Origin: JADFUS01 sp964368765
Lineage (GTDB): Bacteria; Bacteroidota; Bacteroidia; Bacteroidales; Rikenellaceae
Direction of reading: 5' to 3'
Assembly: GCA_964368765.1 (NCBI GenBank)
Contig: CAYJCU010000001.1
Coordinates: forward strand, 1 to 64,000
DNA length: 64,000 nt
This document shows positions 24,990-32,878 of the stretch, piece by piece (the stretch's first letter is position 1; every line of letters begins with the position of its first letter). The notes under the pieces were generated by a model. That model did no database searches. It saw only the letters and a program-made list of their open reading frames with translations, and was not told the origin of the DNA. The position numbers and the translations under genes are program-made.

Positions 24990-25048
24990 GATTCGAACCG
25001 CTGTACAAGGTTTTGCAGACCTCTGCCTAGCCACTCGGCCACCAAACC
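24978..25048 (-). tRNA. tRNA-Cys (anticodon GCA)
   Basis: Read on the minus strand. The acceptor stem is GGTTTGG with CCGAACC and the discriminator is U. The anticodon stem-loop AGGT-CTGCAAA-ACCT carries GCA (plus-strand 25014-25016). The T arm GCGG-TTCGAAT-CCGC is normal. Length is 71 nt and CCA is not encoded. The 3' end is the integration site of the element on its left. Confidence 0.95.
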
Positions 25049-25147
25049 ATTATTGTCATAAAATGTAATCAATACCCCACTAATCAAATATAACCTAAAC
25101 CATATATCTTACTTAGTAAAATAAAATCTCTTACATCTTACGTCATG

Positions 25148-25178
25148 CAAAGATAATATCTTTTTTCTGTTTTGCAAA
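25148..25178 (-). promoter_or_regulatory. Promoter of tRNA-Cys
   Basis: On the minus strand, TTTG (25175-25178) and TATCTTTG (25148-25155) with a 19-nt spacer: a full consensus match 100 nt before the tRNA. Confidence 0.75.
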
Positions 25179-25195
25179 AAAAATAACCATTTTTT

Positions 25196-25235
25196 ATAAA
25201 AAAAAGACAGAACAACCAATCATTGCCCTGTCTTA
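25196..25235 (-). terminator. Terminator of the acetate transporter gene
   Basis: On the minus strand AAGACAG and CTGTCTT form a stem followed by a run of eight T, 22 nt after the stop codon. Confidence 0.7.
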
Positions 25236-25256
25236 TCTGCTTGATTTATCAAAAAA

Positions 25257-25862
25257 TTACTTAATCCAAGCCTTACCTTTTGGTATTACCGTCTTACCAT
25301 AGGCTGTGTTAAGTAGTGCCGCCGCTACACCGTAGAAACTACCAATTGCTATTAAAAGCTCTGAATAGGCAGCTATTGAGTGCCATACATGACCACATCC
25401 AAACGTGTCAAGAGTTAATGACAATAATAAAATATCAATTAAAATCATCAATACTGATAGTAATGTATTGAGTTTAAACGCCATAAAAGTAATGATTACA
25501 GATAGAACCGTGTAACCAAGAAAAGCCATTCCCAACTGCTTTACATCTACCGATGCTGCTATCTCCTCACCGAAATAGCCGTTTAACATCATCCATGTTG
25601 TTGCTACTCCTAACCAAAAGAAACCATAAGCCGCGAAAGCAATAGCTCCGAAAAGGTTATTGTGTTTGAAATCAAAAATACTTGCTATTATCTGTGCAAA
25701 TGCTCCTAAGAAAATAGCCCACGGAATTACTGCCGCTGTTCCCTCTGTGATACCTAATTTTTGTGACGATGCCACAAGTGTAACCATTGCTAGTCCTGCT
25801 AGACCTAATGCTGTTGGGTCTGCTACAACACTCTTAACGTTGTACGTAGAATTGTTCTCCAT
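25257..25862 (-). CDS. satP: acetate/succinate transporter, GPR1/FUN34/YaaH (SatP) family
   Basis: A 201-aa inner-membrane protein with six hydrophobic segments. DPTALGLAGLAMVTLV near residues 15-30 is the family's NPxxLGL-type signature, and the NGYFG/GCGHVWHS loops are typical. The family moves acetate and succinate with protons through a hexameric channel-like complex. It fits acetate metabolism together with the CoA-transferase at 168-1478, though the two are far apart. It stands alone between terminators. Confidence 0.9.
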   Translation of the reverse strand: MENNSTYNVKSVVADPTALGLAGLAMVTLVASSQKLGITEGTAAVIPWAIFLGAFAQIIASIFDFKHNNLFGAIAFAAYGFFWLGVATTWMMLNGYFGEEIAASVDVKQLGMAFLGYTVLSVIITFMAFKLNTLLSVLMILIDILLLSLTLDTFGCGHVWHSIAAYSELLIAIGSFYGVAAALLNTAYGKTVIPKGKAWIK

Positions 25863-25902
25863 TTCTAAATTTAAATTTTTTCTATTTTTTGAAAATTATT
25901 TG

Positions 25903-25943
25903 AAAAAATGAAAGAGAACCCCATATTGCGAGCTCTCCCTCAT
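25903..25943 (-). terminator. Terminator of the oxyR-trxB operon
   Basis: On the minus strand ATGAGGGAGA pairs with TCTCTTTCAT (two G-T pairs) and is followed by TTTTTT; 22 nt after the trxB stop. Confidence 0.6.
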
Positions 25944-25964
25944 ATTTTTTTATTCCTATTTTTA

Positions 25965-26891
25965 CTATGTTAGGCTAGATATATACTTCTCTAAATCCAT
26001 AGCCGCTACCGCACCGCTACCCGCAGCGATGATACCTTGACGATATACGTTATCTTTAACGTCTCCCGCAGCGAATACCCCCTCAACATTTGTTATTGAC
26101 GAGAAACCTTTTGTGATGATATAACCCTCTTCATCTGTCTCAACATACTCTTTGAAAACAGATGTGTTAGGATTATGACCTATTGCTAAGAAGAAACCAT
26201 CAATATCAATGCTCTTCTCAGTGCCATCATTTTTAACTAATAGCGCACCTGTTACACCATCCTCATCTCCTAGAACCTCTTTTGTGTTGTGCTCAAAAAG
26301 AATCTCTATATTCTCTGTACGGAACACCTTCTCTTGCATAGCTTTAGAGGCACGTAAATAATCTTTACGCACAATAAGATATACTTTTTTACATAGAGTA
26401 GCTAGGTAAGTAGCCTCTTCGCAGGCTGTATCGCCACCTCCCACTACTGCAACATCTTTCTTACGGTAGAAGAAACCATCACATGTAGCACATGCCGAAA
26501 CACCCATACCTTTATACTTCTCTTCAGACTCCAGACCAAGATATTTTGCTGTTGCACCTGTTGAAATGATAACTGCATCGGCCTCTATCTGTGTTGTCTC
26601 GTCGATAGTAAGAGTAAAAGGGCGTTTTGAGAAATCAACCGCTGTAACCAATCCAGCACGTATCTCAGTACCGAAACGCTCTGCCTGACGTTGTAAATCA
26701 TCCATTAACACAGGACCTGTTACCCCCTCAGGATAACCTGGGAAATTATCAACCTCTGTTGTTGTTGTTAATTGCCCCCCCGGTTGAATTCCTTGATAGA
26801 TTACTGGGTTTAGATTTGCTCTTGCAGCATAGATAGCTGCAGTATAACCAGCAGGACCACTGCCGATAATTAAACACTTTACTCTTTCCAT
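25965..26891 (-). CDS. trxB: thioredoxin reductase (NADPH)
   Basis: A 308-aa flavoprotein. The N-terminal FAD-binding loop is IIGSGPAGYTAAIYAAR (8-24). The redox-active pair is Cys134/Cys137 in SACATCDG, the NADPH-binding VVGGGDTACEEA follows, and the C-terminal FAD motif is GVFAAGDV. It keeps thioredoxin reduced and supports peroxide defence. It lies 25 nt downstream of oxyR in the same direction, so the two form a redox-response operon. Confidence 0.96.
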   Translation of the reverse strand: MERVKCLIIGSGPAGYTAAIYAARANLNPVIYQGIQPGGQLTTTTEVDNFPGYPEGVTGPVLMDDLQRQAERFGTEIRAGLVTAVDFSKRPFTLTIDETTQIEADAVIISTGATAKYLGLESEEKYKGMGVSACATCDGFFYRKKDVAVVGGGDTACEEATYLATLCKKVYLIVRKDYLRASKAMQEKVFRTENIEILFEHNTKEVLGDEDGVTGALLVKNDGTEKSIDIDGFFLAIGHNPNTSVFKEYVETDEEGYIITKGFSSITNVEGVFAAGDVKDNVYRQGIIAAGSGAVAAMDLEKYISSLT

Positions 26892-26916
26892 AATTGTTTT
26901 ATATTTGTATTGTTTA

Positions 26917-27828
26917 TTATATCAGAATATCTAATTTTGTTGCCTCCACAACCACCTCTTTAAGAGCTTTATACACCCCATGTTTATAGAAATTAGTATT
27001 AACCGCAAATGTTATATCTCTCTCTGCTTTAACACTCTCTTTGATTGTAATGACTTGATTTTTACAGTCGCTACTAATAAACGGAACCATCATTTGTGGG
27101 ATTATGGTTATTTTGCTTGAGCTATCAACCATACGCAGTATTGTCTCTAAAGAACCGCACTCAAGAACCACATCGCCTTTATGACGCACCTGCCCATCGC
27201 ACAGATTAAGTATTTGACTACGAAGACAGTGTCCATCAGGCAACAAAAGTAAATCATTTACATTTATATCCTCTGCCGACACCTCTTTTTTACCATATAG
27301 GGGATGGTTTTTTGATACATAAAGATAAAATTTATCTCTATACAAAATTTCCTCTTTTATAACTGGGTTATCTATAAAACCACCTGCAAGCATACCTATA
27401 TCAATACTACCATTTGAGAGAGCCTCCTCTATTTGGTATGTATATAGCTCTTTTACCTCTACTCTCAACTCAGGATTACGCCTTGCAAACTGTGGAATAA
27501 ATTTATGGATAACATAGGGTGCTATTGTTGGAATAACACCAATAATCAACGAACCTTTTATCTCGTTTTTTTGTTCATTAACCTGCTCTTTTATGGCATA
27601 AAATTCTGCTAACGAACGATTCATTTGATTGATTAACAATTTACCTATCTCAGTGGGTACTATTGGCTTACTACTTCTATCAAGGAGTGTTACACCTAGT
27701 TCATCTTCAAGATTTTTTATCTGCGTGCTCAGAGATGGTTGCGTAACAAAGCACTTCTCATTTGCCGCTGCTGAGAAGCTTCCGCAGTTTATCACTGCCA
27801 ATAGGTATTCTATCTGTGTAATTGTCAT
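26917..27828 (-). CDS. oxyR: OxyR-type LysR regulator
   Basis: 303 aa from the ATG at 27828 (an upstream ATG at 27861 would add 11 residues). The N-terminal winged HTH is MTITQIEYLLAVINCGSF onward. The sensing pair is Cys201 and Cys210 in GHCLRSQILNLC, with the same 9-residue separation as E. coli Cys199-Cys208. It should switch on peroxide-defence genes, likely including its own operon partner trxB. The shorter start is chosen because the -7 box TATCTTTG (27833-27840) lies inside the longer version's coding region. Confidence 0.92.
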   Translation of the reverse strand: MTITQIEYLLAVINCGSFSAAANEKCFVTQPSLSTQIKNLEDELGVTLLDRSSKPIVPTEIGKLLINQMNRSLAEFYAIKEQVNEQKNEIKGSLIIGVIPTIAPYVIHKFIPQFARRNPELRVEVKELYTYQIEEALSNGSIDIGMLAGGFIDNPVIKEEILYRDKFYLYVSKNHPLYGKKEVSAEDINVNDLLLLPDGHCLRSQILNLCDGQVRHKGDVVLECGSLETILRMVDSSSKITIIPQMMVPFISSDCKNQVITIKESVKAERDITFAVNTNFYKHGVYKALKEVVVEATKLDILI

Positions 27829-27832
27829 CGCA

Positions 27833-27862
27833 CAAAGATAAATATTTTTTATGAAATACAAA
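27833..27862 (-). promoter_or_regulatory. oxyR promoter with near-leaderless start
   Basis: Minus-strand TTTG (27859-27862) and TATCTTTG (27833-27840), spacing 18 nt. The -7 box ends 4 nt before the preferred ATG, so transcription would begin at or within a few bases of the start codon. Confidence 0.55.
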
Positions 27863-27909
27863 AAAATATTTTCTATTATACGATGACAATTTAAATTACC
27901 GTTATCTAC

Positions 27910-29073
27910 TTATTCTCTACAGTAAAGTTCTATATCATTCGATGTAATTTTATTATCACACATTATAACAAGTCTTTCAACTATGTTTTGAAGCTCTCTT
28001 ATATTACCCGTCCATGGTCTTTTTATTAGCTGTAACATGGCATCGGGGGTTATCTCAGGGGTCTTAACCTTCTGCCTAACTGAGAATGTTTTAACAAAAA
28101 GGTCTACCAATTCAGGTATATCATCTCTCCTCTCAGAGAGCGAAGGCACATGAATATGTATTACATTTAATCTGTGGTATAAATCCTCTCTAAAGGTGCC
28201 TTTTTCTATCTCTTGACGAAGATTTTTATTTGTGGCAGCCACCACCATAACATCAACCTCTATATCTTGTGTGCCGCCAACACGTCCTATTTTCTGCTCT
28301 TGAAGGGCACGTAACACCTTTGCCTGCGCACTAAGAGACATATCGCCTATTTCATCTAAAAAAAGAACTCCGCCGTTAGCCTGCTCAAAATGGCCTATAT
28401 ATCGTGAATCGGCACCTGTAAATGCCCCCTTCTCATGCCCAAATAAAACACTCTCAATCAGCTCGTTAGGAATAGCTGCGCAATTAACTTCAATCATTGG
28501 CACTCTATTCCTGTCACTGTATTCATGTAACCACTTAGCCACTAACTCTTTCCCTGTTCCGTTAGCACCTGTCACCAACACCTTAGAGCTACGTTGCGCT
28601 ACACGTCGTATTGTATTACGTACACGCACGATTGATGGGGCATTTCCTGTTATCTCGGGGATACTGTTTTTAGGTCGTCTCCTATTAGGTCGCTCACATT
28701 TCGATGCCTTAGCATTCTTCAGCAACTTTCTAATAGATAACAATAGTGTTGTTAGATTTATTGGTTTTTCGATAATATCTTCTGCCCCCTCTTTGATATA
28801 TTTTATGACAAGGCTTAGCTCAGAATTAGATGGAATCATCATTAATATGGGAATATCCAAACCAACTCTTTTTCTGTACTCTAAAAACTGTGTACCATCC
28901 ATCTGAGGAAATATTGAACTGTATAACACAAGATTAAAGTTCGACTCTTTAAAACAGTTCTCTAAATCAGCAAAGCACTCGCATGTTGTCACATCATACT
29001 TTTCGGCTTTTAATAATTCTGTTAAATTGTTTCTGTTCGCTCGTTGATTCTCAACAATCAATATCTTAACCAT
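27910..29073 (-). CDS. sigma-54-type AAA+ activator with degenerate receiver, no HTH
   Basis: A 387-aa protein. The N-terminal receiver-like domain (1-115) has ILIVENQ in place of the acidic pocket and Ser52 (LVLYSSIFPQMDG) where the phosphorylated Asp should be. The AAA+ domain (about 135-370) is intact: Walker A TGANGTGKE, the sigma-54 contact loop GAFTGAD, and GVLFLDEIGDMS. It stops at IELYCRE with no C-terminal Fis-type HTH; typical NtrC proteins run about 60-90 residues further. It may act from solution, be controlled without phosphorylation, or bind DNA through a partner. Confidence 0.85.
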   Translation of the reverse strand: MVKILIVENQRANRNNLTELLKAEKYDVTTCECFADLENCFKESNFNLVLYSSIFPQMDGTQFLEYRKRVGLDIPILMMIPSNSELSLVIKYIKEGAEDIIEKPINLTTLLLSIRKLLKNAKASKCERPNRRRPKNSIPEITGNAPSIVRVRNTIRRVAQRSSKVLVTGANGTGKELVAKWLHEYSDRNRVPMIEVNCAAIPNELIESVLFGHEKGAFTGADSRYIGHFEQANGGVLFLDEIGDMSLSAQAKVLRALQEQKIGRVGGTQDIEVDVMVVAATNKNLRQEIEKGTFREDLYHRLNVIHIHVPSLSERRDDIPELVDLFVKTFSVRQKVKTPEITPDAMLQLIKRPWTGNIRELQNIVERLVIMCDNKITSNDIELYCRE

Positions 29074-29202
29074 AGGTATTATAATTTAAATTATCTATGG
29101 TGCCTACACATCAATAACCATACAAAAAACACTAGTTAAAAATTTCTTAACACCAACTACTCATTCTCTAACGATTTTAGAATTACGCCATTTTTACGGT
29201 TG

Positions 29203-29234
29203 CAAAGTTAATAATTTTTTACATAACATACAAA
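29203..29234 (-). promoter_or_regulatory. Promoter of the sigma-54-type activator gene
   Basis: Minus-strand TTTG (29231-29234) and TAACTTTG (29203-29210), spacing 20 nt, leaving a leader of about 125 nt. Confidence 0.65.
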
Positions 29235-29329
29235 TTCAACTTGATATTATTGTATTTTTTTGCAAATTCGTAACAAAACTGGCTATTTAATAGGCTTTAC
29301 AGATGGTGTTCACTATTATCTAGGTTGGT

Positions 29330-29361
29330 ATTGCTATTTATAATATTAATTTATACCTTTG
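29330..29361 (+). promoter_or_regulatory. Promoter of the MscS-family gene
   Basis: ATTG (29330-29333) and TACCTTTG (29354-29361), spacing 20 nt. Transcription would start near 29368, which favours the ATG at 29402 over that at 29372. Confidence 0.6.
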
Positions 29362-29401
29362 TGCACGATATATGAATACTTTTTTCAAAAAACTGTTATT
29401 T

Positions 29402-30571
29402 ATGGAGACGAACGAATTTTATAATAAGATAATTGCTATGCTAGGGATAAATAATGATAGTTCATTTATCATTATATTTCTAAAGCTATTGATTGCACTC
29501 ACTCTGAGCTATGCAATCTATATTATTGTTAGAACGGTGGTTAATATTATCACCAAGAGGGTTATTTCACGCAAGAATAACAGATGGGGCATAGTTATTT
29601 ACGAAACAAAATTTATGAGCAGATTAATGCTGATTATTCCTCCTATTTTGTTCAATATCTTTATTGGTAACATAGAGTGGGACAATTTGAAGTATGTAAT
29701 GCGCCTATCTGAAATGTGGATAGTTATCTCATCATTTTTAATGCTAATATCTCTATCAGATGGTATCGTTAAGGTGTATAATACGTTTGAGGTGTCACGC
29801 AACAGACCTATCACTGCGCTTATGCAGATTATCAAGATGGTATTGGCGATAATAGTGGTTATAATAATTGCGAGTATTATTTTGCAAAAATCGCCTGCCA
29901 ATTTATTATATGGCTTAGGGGCTTTTACAGCGGTATTGATGTTGGTATTTAAGGATACTATTTTGGGTTTTGTAGCAGGAATACAGCTCATGTCTAATAA
30001 TATGTTGGCTATCGGCGATTGGGTAGAGATGCCTAATGGAGAGGCTAATGGCGAGGTGCAAGAGGTTAATCTATATACTGTTAAGATACAAAACTGGAAT
30101 ATGACCATCTCAACAGTTCCAACACACCAACTTGTGGCGCAGCCTTTTACCAATTGGCGAGGCATGAGCGAATCGGGAGGGAGACGCATTAACCGAAGTG
30201 TGAATATAGATATAAACACTATAAAATTTATTGATAAATCATTTATTGAATCTCTAACAAATAACCCGATATTAGCAGACTACATAGAGCACCTTTCAAA
30301 GGTTAATGAGACAACAAATGTGGGTCTGTTTAGGGCCTATATATTGGAGTATCTAAAGCGCAATGAGAATATAAATAAAGATATGACACTGATGGTTAAG
30401 CAGCAACAGCCAACACCACAGGGTATGCCATTAGACATATACTGTTTTTCGCTCATTAAAGATTGGGTAGCTTATGAGGCTATACAGTCTGCTATGTTTG
30501 AGCATATTGTTGCTATTGCACCACTTTTTGAGTTAAAAATATATCAATATCCTAATATCCCAATAAAATAG
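29402..30571 (+). CDS. MscS-family mechanosensitive channel, YbdG-like
   Basis: 389 aa from the ATG at 29402; an ATG at 29372 would add ten residues but lies nearly on the transcription start. About five hydrophobic helices precede the pore region LVFKDTILGFVAGIQLMSNNMLAIGDWVEM and the beta domain. TISTVPTHQLVAQPFTNWRGMSESGGRRI matches the YbdG branch closely. These channels open on hypo-osmotic shock in the inner membrane. The last codons (ATA AAA TAG) form part of an 11-bp duplication made by the element that follows. Confidence 0.9.
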   Translation: METNEFYNKIIAMLGINNDSSFIIIFLKLLIALTLSYAIYIIVRTVVNIITKRVISRKNNRWGIVIYETKFMSRLMLIIPPILFNIFIGNIEWDNLKYVMRLSEMWIVISSFLMLISLSDGIVKVYNTFEVSRNRPITALMQIIKMVLAIIVVIIIASIILQKSPANLLYGLGAFTAVLMLVFKDTILGFVAGIQLMSNNMLAIGDWVEMPNGEANGEVQEVNLYTVKIQNWNMTISTVPTHQLVAQPFTNWRGMSESGGRRINRSVNIDINTIKFIDKSFIESLTNNPILADYIEHLSKVNETTNVGLFRAYILEYLKRNENINKDMTLMVKQQQPTPQGMPLDIYCFSLIKDWVAYEAIQSAMFEHIVAIAPLFELKIYQYPNIPIK

Positions 30572-30572
30572 A

Positions 30573-30781
30573 CAGGGCAAACGCACTAAAAGTTAAATGC
30601 AATCAATAAGCTACCACGTTTGCCCTGAAGCGAACGAGAGTGAGCGTCGTGAGGAGCTTAAAGCGACGAAACGGTTTTTTGCAAGGCTGAAAGCCGAGCT
30701 TTTTTTCAAAAAAGCGTAATTTATAGAGAATAAACCAGAAATTTGGGTGCACCTTAAAAATATTTTTCGTGCGTTTGCCCT
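30573..30781 (+). repeat. MITE-like element, family 3 (209 bp)
   Basis: Terminal inverted repeats AGGGCAAACGCAC (30574-30586) and GTGCGTTTGCCCT (30769-30781) match perfectly over 13 bp. AATAAAATAGA occurs directly outside both ends (30562-30572 and 30782-30792), an 11-bp target duplication that includes the mscS stop codon. A second inward copy, CGTTTGCCCTG, lies at 30617-30627 and can pair with the left end. The interior 30628-30716 is repeated, inverted, at 41591-41680. No reading frame is apparent. Confidence 0.75.
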
Positions 30782-30801
30782 AATAAAATAGATAAGTAGT
30801 T

Positions 30802-31905
30802 ATGGAACATTTTGAAAACGGAGAACACCGAGATGGCCACTGTGAGTCGGCACTAGTTGTTAATAGTGGTATTGAACAGCCCTCAGTTGTTAATCCTCAC
30901 TATAAAAGAGTTAAGAGACGCATTCTCTCTACTGATGATTATGTTGAGGGGATATTACGTCGTGATATATCAATTTTAGGGCAAGCTATAACTCTTGTAG
31001 AGAGCAATTTACCTGAACACTATAAACAGAGCCAAGAGATTATAGAGCGATGCCTGCCACATAGTGGGCAATCAATACGTGTGGGCATAACGGGTGTTCC
31101 TGGGGCTGGTAAATCTACCTTTATTGAGGCAATAGGCAATAAGGTGATAGCACTAGGGCACAGATTAGCTGTTTTGGCTATCGACCCCTCTTCAGAGCGT
31201 AGTAAAGGCTCTATATTGGGCGACAAAACACGTATGGAGACGCTTGTGCATAATGCCGACGCTTTCATACGCCCTTCGCCATCGGCTGGTTCGTTGGGAG
31301 GTGTAGCACGTAAGACACGTGAGGCGGTGGTGTTATGTGAGGCGGCCGGTTTCGACACTATTTTTATTGAGACAGTGGGTGTTGGGCAGTCAGAGACTCT
31401 TGTGCACTCTATGGTTGACATATTCTTAATGCTACAAATATCAGGAGCAGGCGACGAGCTACAAGGTATCAAGAGAGGTATTATGGAGATGGCAGATGTG
31501 GTTGCTATCACAAAGGCAGATGGCGATAATATACCCAAAGCAGAGCTTACAAAGAGCTATTTCACCAATGCTATGAGGCTATTTCCTATGCCTAAGTCGG
31601 GCTATCGTCCGCAGGTGCTTACCTGTTCATCTATTGAGAACAAGGGCATTATGGATGTATGGGGAGCTATAACAGATTATACCAATGCCACTAAGCAGAA
31701 TGGTTATTTCGAGGATAACCGCAAATCACAAGAGAAGTATAGACTTATTGAGACAATTAACTCAACACTTGCCGATAGATTTTTTAATAGTGAGGTTATT
31801 GAGAGCAATATAGCAGATTATCAAGAGAGGATAGAGGCTAAGAAGATAAGTGCCTATATTGCTGCCAAAGAGCTTATTGCACTTTTTGATAGCGTAAATC
31901 GTTAA
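30802..31905 (+). CDS. meaB: methylmalonyl-CoA mutase-associated GTPase MeaB (ArgK family)
   Basis: A 367-aa G3E P-loop GTPase. Walker A is GVTGVPGAGKST (about 95-106), followed by LAIDPSSERSKGSILGDKTRM, the switch region FIETVGVGQSE and the base-binding TKADGDN. MeaB protects and reloads adenosylcobalamin-dependent methylmalonyl-CoA mutase, a step of propionate formation in Bacteroidales. The mutase genes are not in the window. The preceding MITE-like element separates it from mscS, and no clear promoter remains between its end and this gene. Confidence 0.94.
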   Translation: MEHFENGEHRDGHCESALVVNSGIEQPSVVNPHYKRVKRRILSTDDYVEGILRRDISILGQAITLVESNLPEHYKQSQEIIERCLPHSGQSIRVGITGVPGAGKSTFIEAIGNKVIALGHRLAVLAIDPSSERSKGSILGDKTRMETLVHNADAFIRPSPSAGSLGGVARKTREAVVLCEAAGFDTIFIETVGVGQSETLVHSMVDIFLMLQISGAGDELQGIKRGIMEMADVVAITKADGDNIPKAELTKSYFTNAMRLFPMPKSGYRPQVLTCSSIENKGIMDVWGAITDYTNATKQNGYFEDNRKSQEKYRLIETINSTLADRFFNSEVIESNIADYQERIEAKKISAYIAAKELIALFDSVNR

Positions 31906-31916
31906 TACTACAAATT

Positions 31917-32179
31917 ATTGTTGTCCGGTAAAAAAATCAAAAAACCTAGTAACTACCTATCCTGCAATAAATTAGTTACAATTTAAATTATAGGGGCTTA
32001 CAAAAACAAAAATTTTGATTTTTTTACTTCTAGGAGTGTCAATTTACCCAAAATTGGATTTAGGTGCGTTATAGGTGCCCTAAAACACACCTGCGTAGTA
32101 CATGGGTACTTTATATGGTGGGTTTTAGGGTAGATATGACGTGCATAAATTCAATCCTCAGGTTCGCCGGACACTACTA
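31917..32179 (+). repeat. MITE family 1, complete copy of 263 bp
   Basis: Same orientation as the copy at 2691-2952, with which it shares nearly all bases outside a short variable stretch (about 32026-32044). It is flanked by the exact 10-bp direct repeat ACTACAAATT (31907-31916 and 32180-32189). The ends again read ATTGTTGTCCGG...CCGGACACTACTA. Identity in the last 52 bases across all three copies suggests recent spread or selection on the right end. Confidence 0.88.
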
Positions 32180-32228
32180 ACTACAAATTTCAATTCGCAC
32201 TAACTGACATATTGAGGTATGGTATTTG

Positions 32229-32269
32229 AACTATTATTATTTTAGACTTATTTTAAAATAATAATAGTT
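32229..32269 (+). promoter_or_regulatory. 15-bp perfect hairpin abutting the lipocalin start codon
   Basis: AACTATTATTATTTT (32229-32243) pairs perfectly with AAAATAATAATAGTT (32255-32269) around an 11-nt loop. The stem ends at the base before the ATG. In RNA it would bury the whole ribosome-binding region, suggesting translational or RNA-stability control. Confidence 0.6.
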
Positions 32270-32779
32270 ATGGTACGATTTTGTCTTTTTTTTGCGGTAT
32301 GCTTACTGCTAAGTGGCTGTGGGCAGGGTAGTTTGGATATTCCAACAATACCCGATTTTAATTTAGAAAAATATATGGGTAAGTGGTATGAAGTTGCCCG
32401 TATTGATAACCGCTTCCAGCGTAATATGATTGATGTTACTGCAAACTACACCCTTAAAAAAAATGGTGTTGTTGAGGTCTTTAATCGTGGTTATAATACA
32501 AAAAAAGAGCGTTGGGGCGATGCTAAGGCACGTGGCACGACAACCAAAATACCAAATCTTCTAAAGGTATCGTTCTTCCCCCTTACTAGTGGCAATTATT
32601 GGGTAGTCTATGTTGATGATAACTATTCGGTTGCAGTGGTATCGGGCGGAGACCCTGAGTATCTATGGATTTTATCAAGAGAGCCTAATATCTCTGAAGA
32701 GCTACTCAATAATCTCATTGAAAAGGGGGTTGCAGTAGGGCATAAGAGAGATGATATTATGATAACACAAAAATATTAG
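32270..32779 (+). CDS. blc: outer-membrane lipocalin lipoprotein (Blc family)
   Basis: A 169-aa lipocalin. The signal peptide ends at the lipobox LSGC, so Cys17 would be lipidated. The lipocalin start motif NLEKYMGKWYEVARIDNRFQR is conserved, including the GxW core, as is the later LWILSREP. Bacterial lipocalins bind fatty acids or lysophospholipids at the outer membrane during envelope stress. The start codon follows the hairpin directly. It is a single gene with no clear -7 box. Confidence 0.93.
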   Translation: MVRFCLFFAVCLLLSGCGQGSLDIPTIPDFNLEKYMGKWYEVARIDNRFQRNMIDVTANYTLKKNGVVEVFNRGYNTKKERWGDAKARGTTTKIPNLLKVSFFPLTSGNYWVVYVDDNYSVAVVSGGDPEYLWILSREPNISEELLNNLIEKGVAVGHKRDDIMITQKY

Positions 32780-32810
32780 CCTCCATTTCACTTTGATAAT
32801 TGACTATATA

Positions 32811-32842
32811 GTTGTATTTGTCGAAAAAAAATATTATTTTTG
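32811..32842 (+). promoter_or_regulatory. Promoter of purL
   Basis: GTTG (32811-32814) and TATTTTTG (32835-32842), spacing 20 nt, with a leader of about 30 nt. Confidence 0.6.
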
Positions 32843-32878
32843 CAAGATAATATGTTGTACAAACAAAACTATATATAG

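Noticed and set aside
24884..25087. A 67-aa minus-strand open frame
   Set aside because: It is produced by reading through tRNA-Cys and its terminator; no protein-like features.
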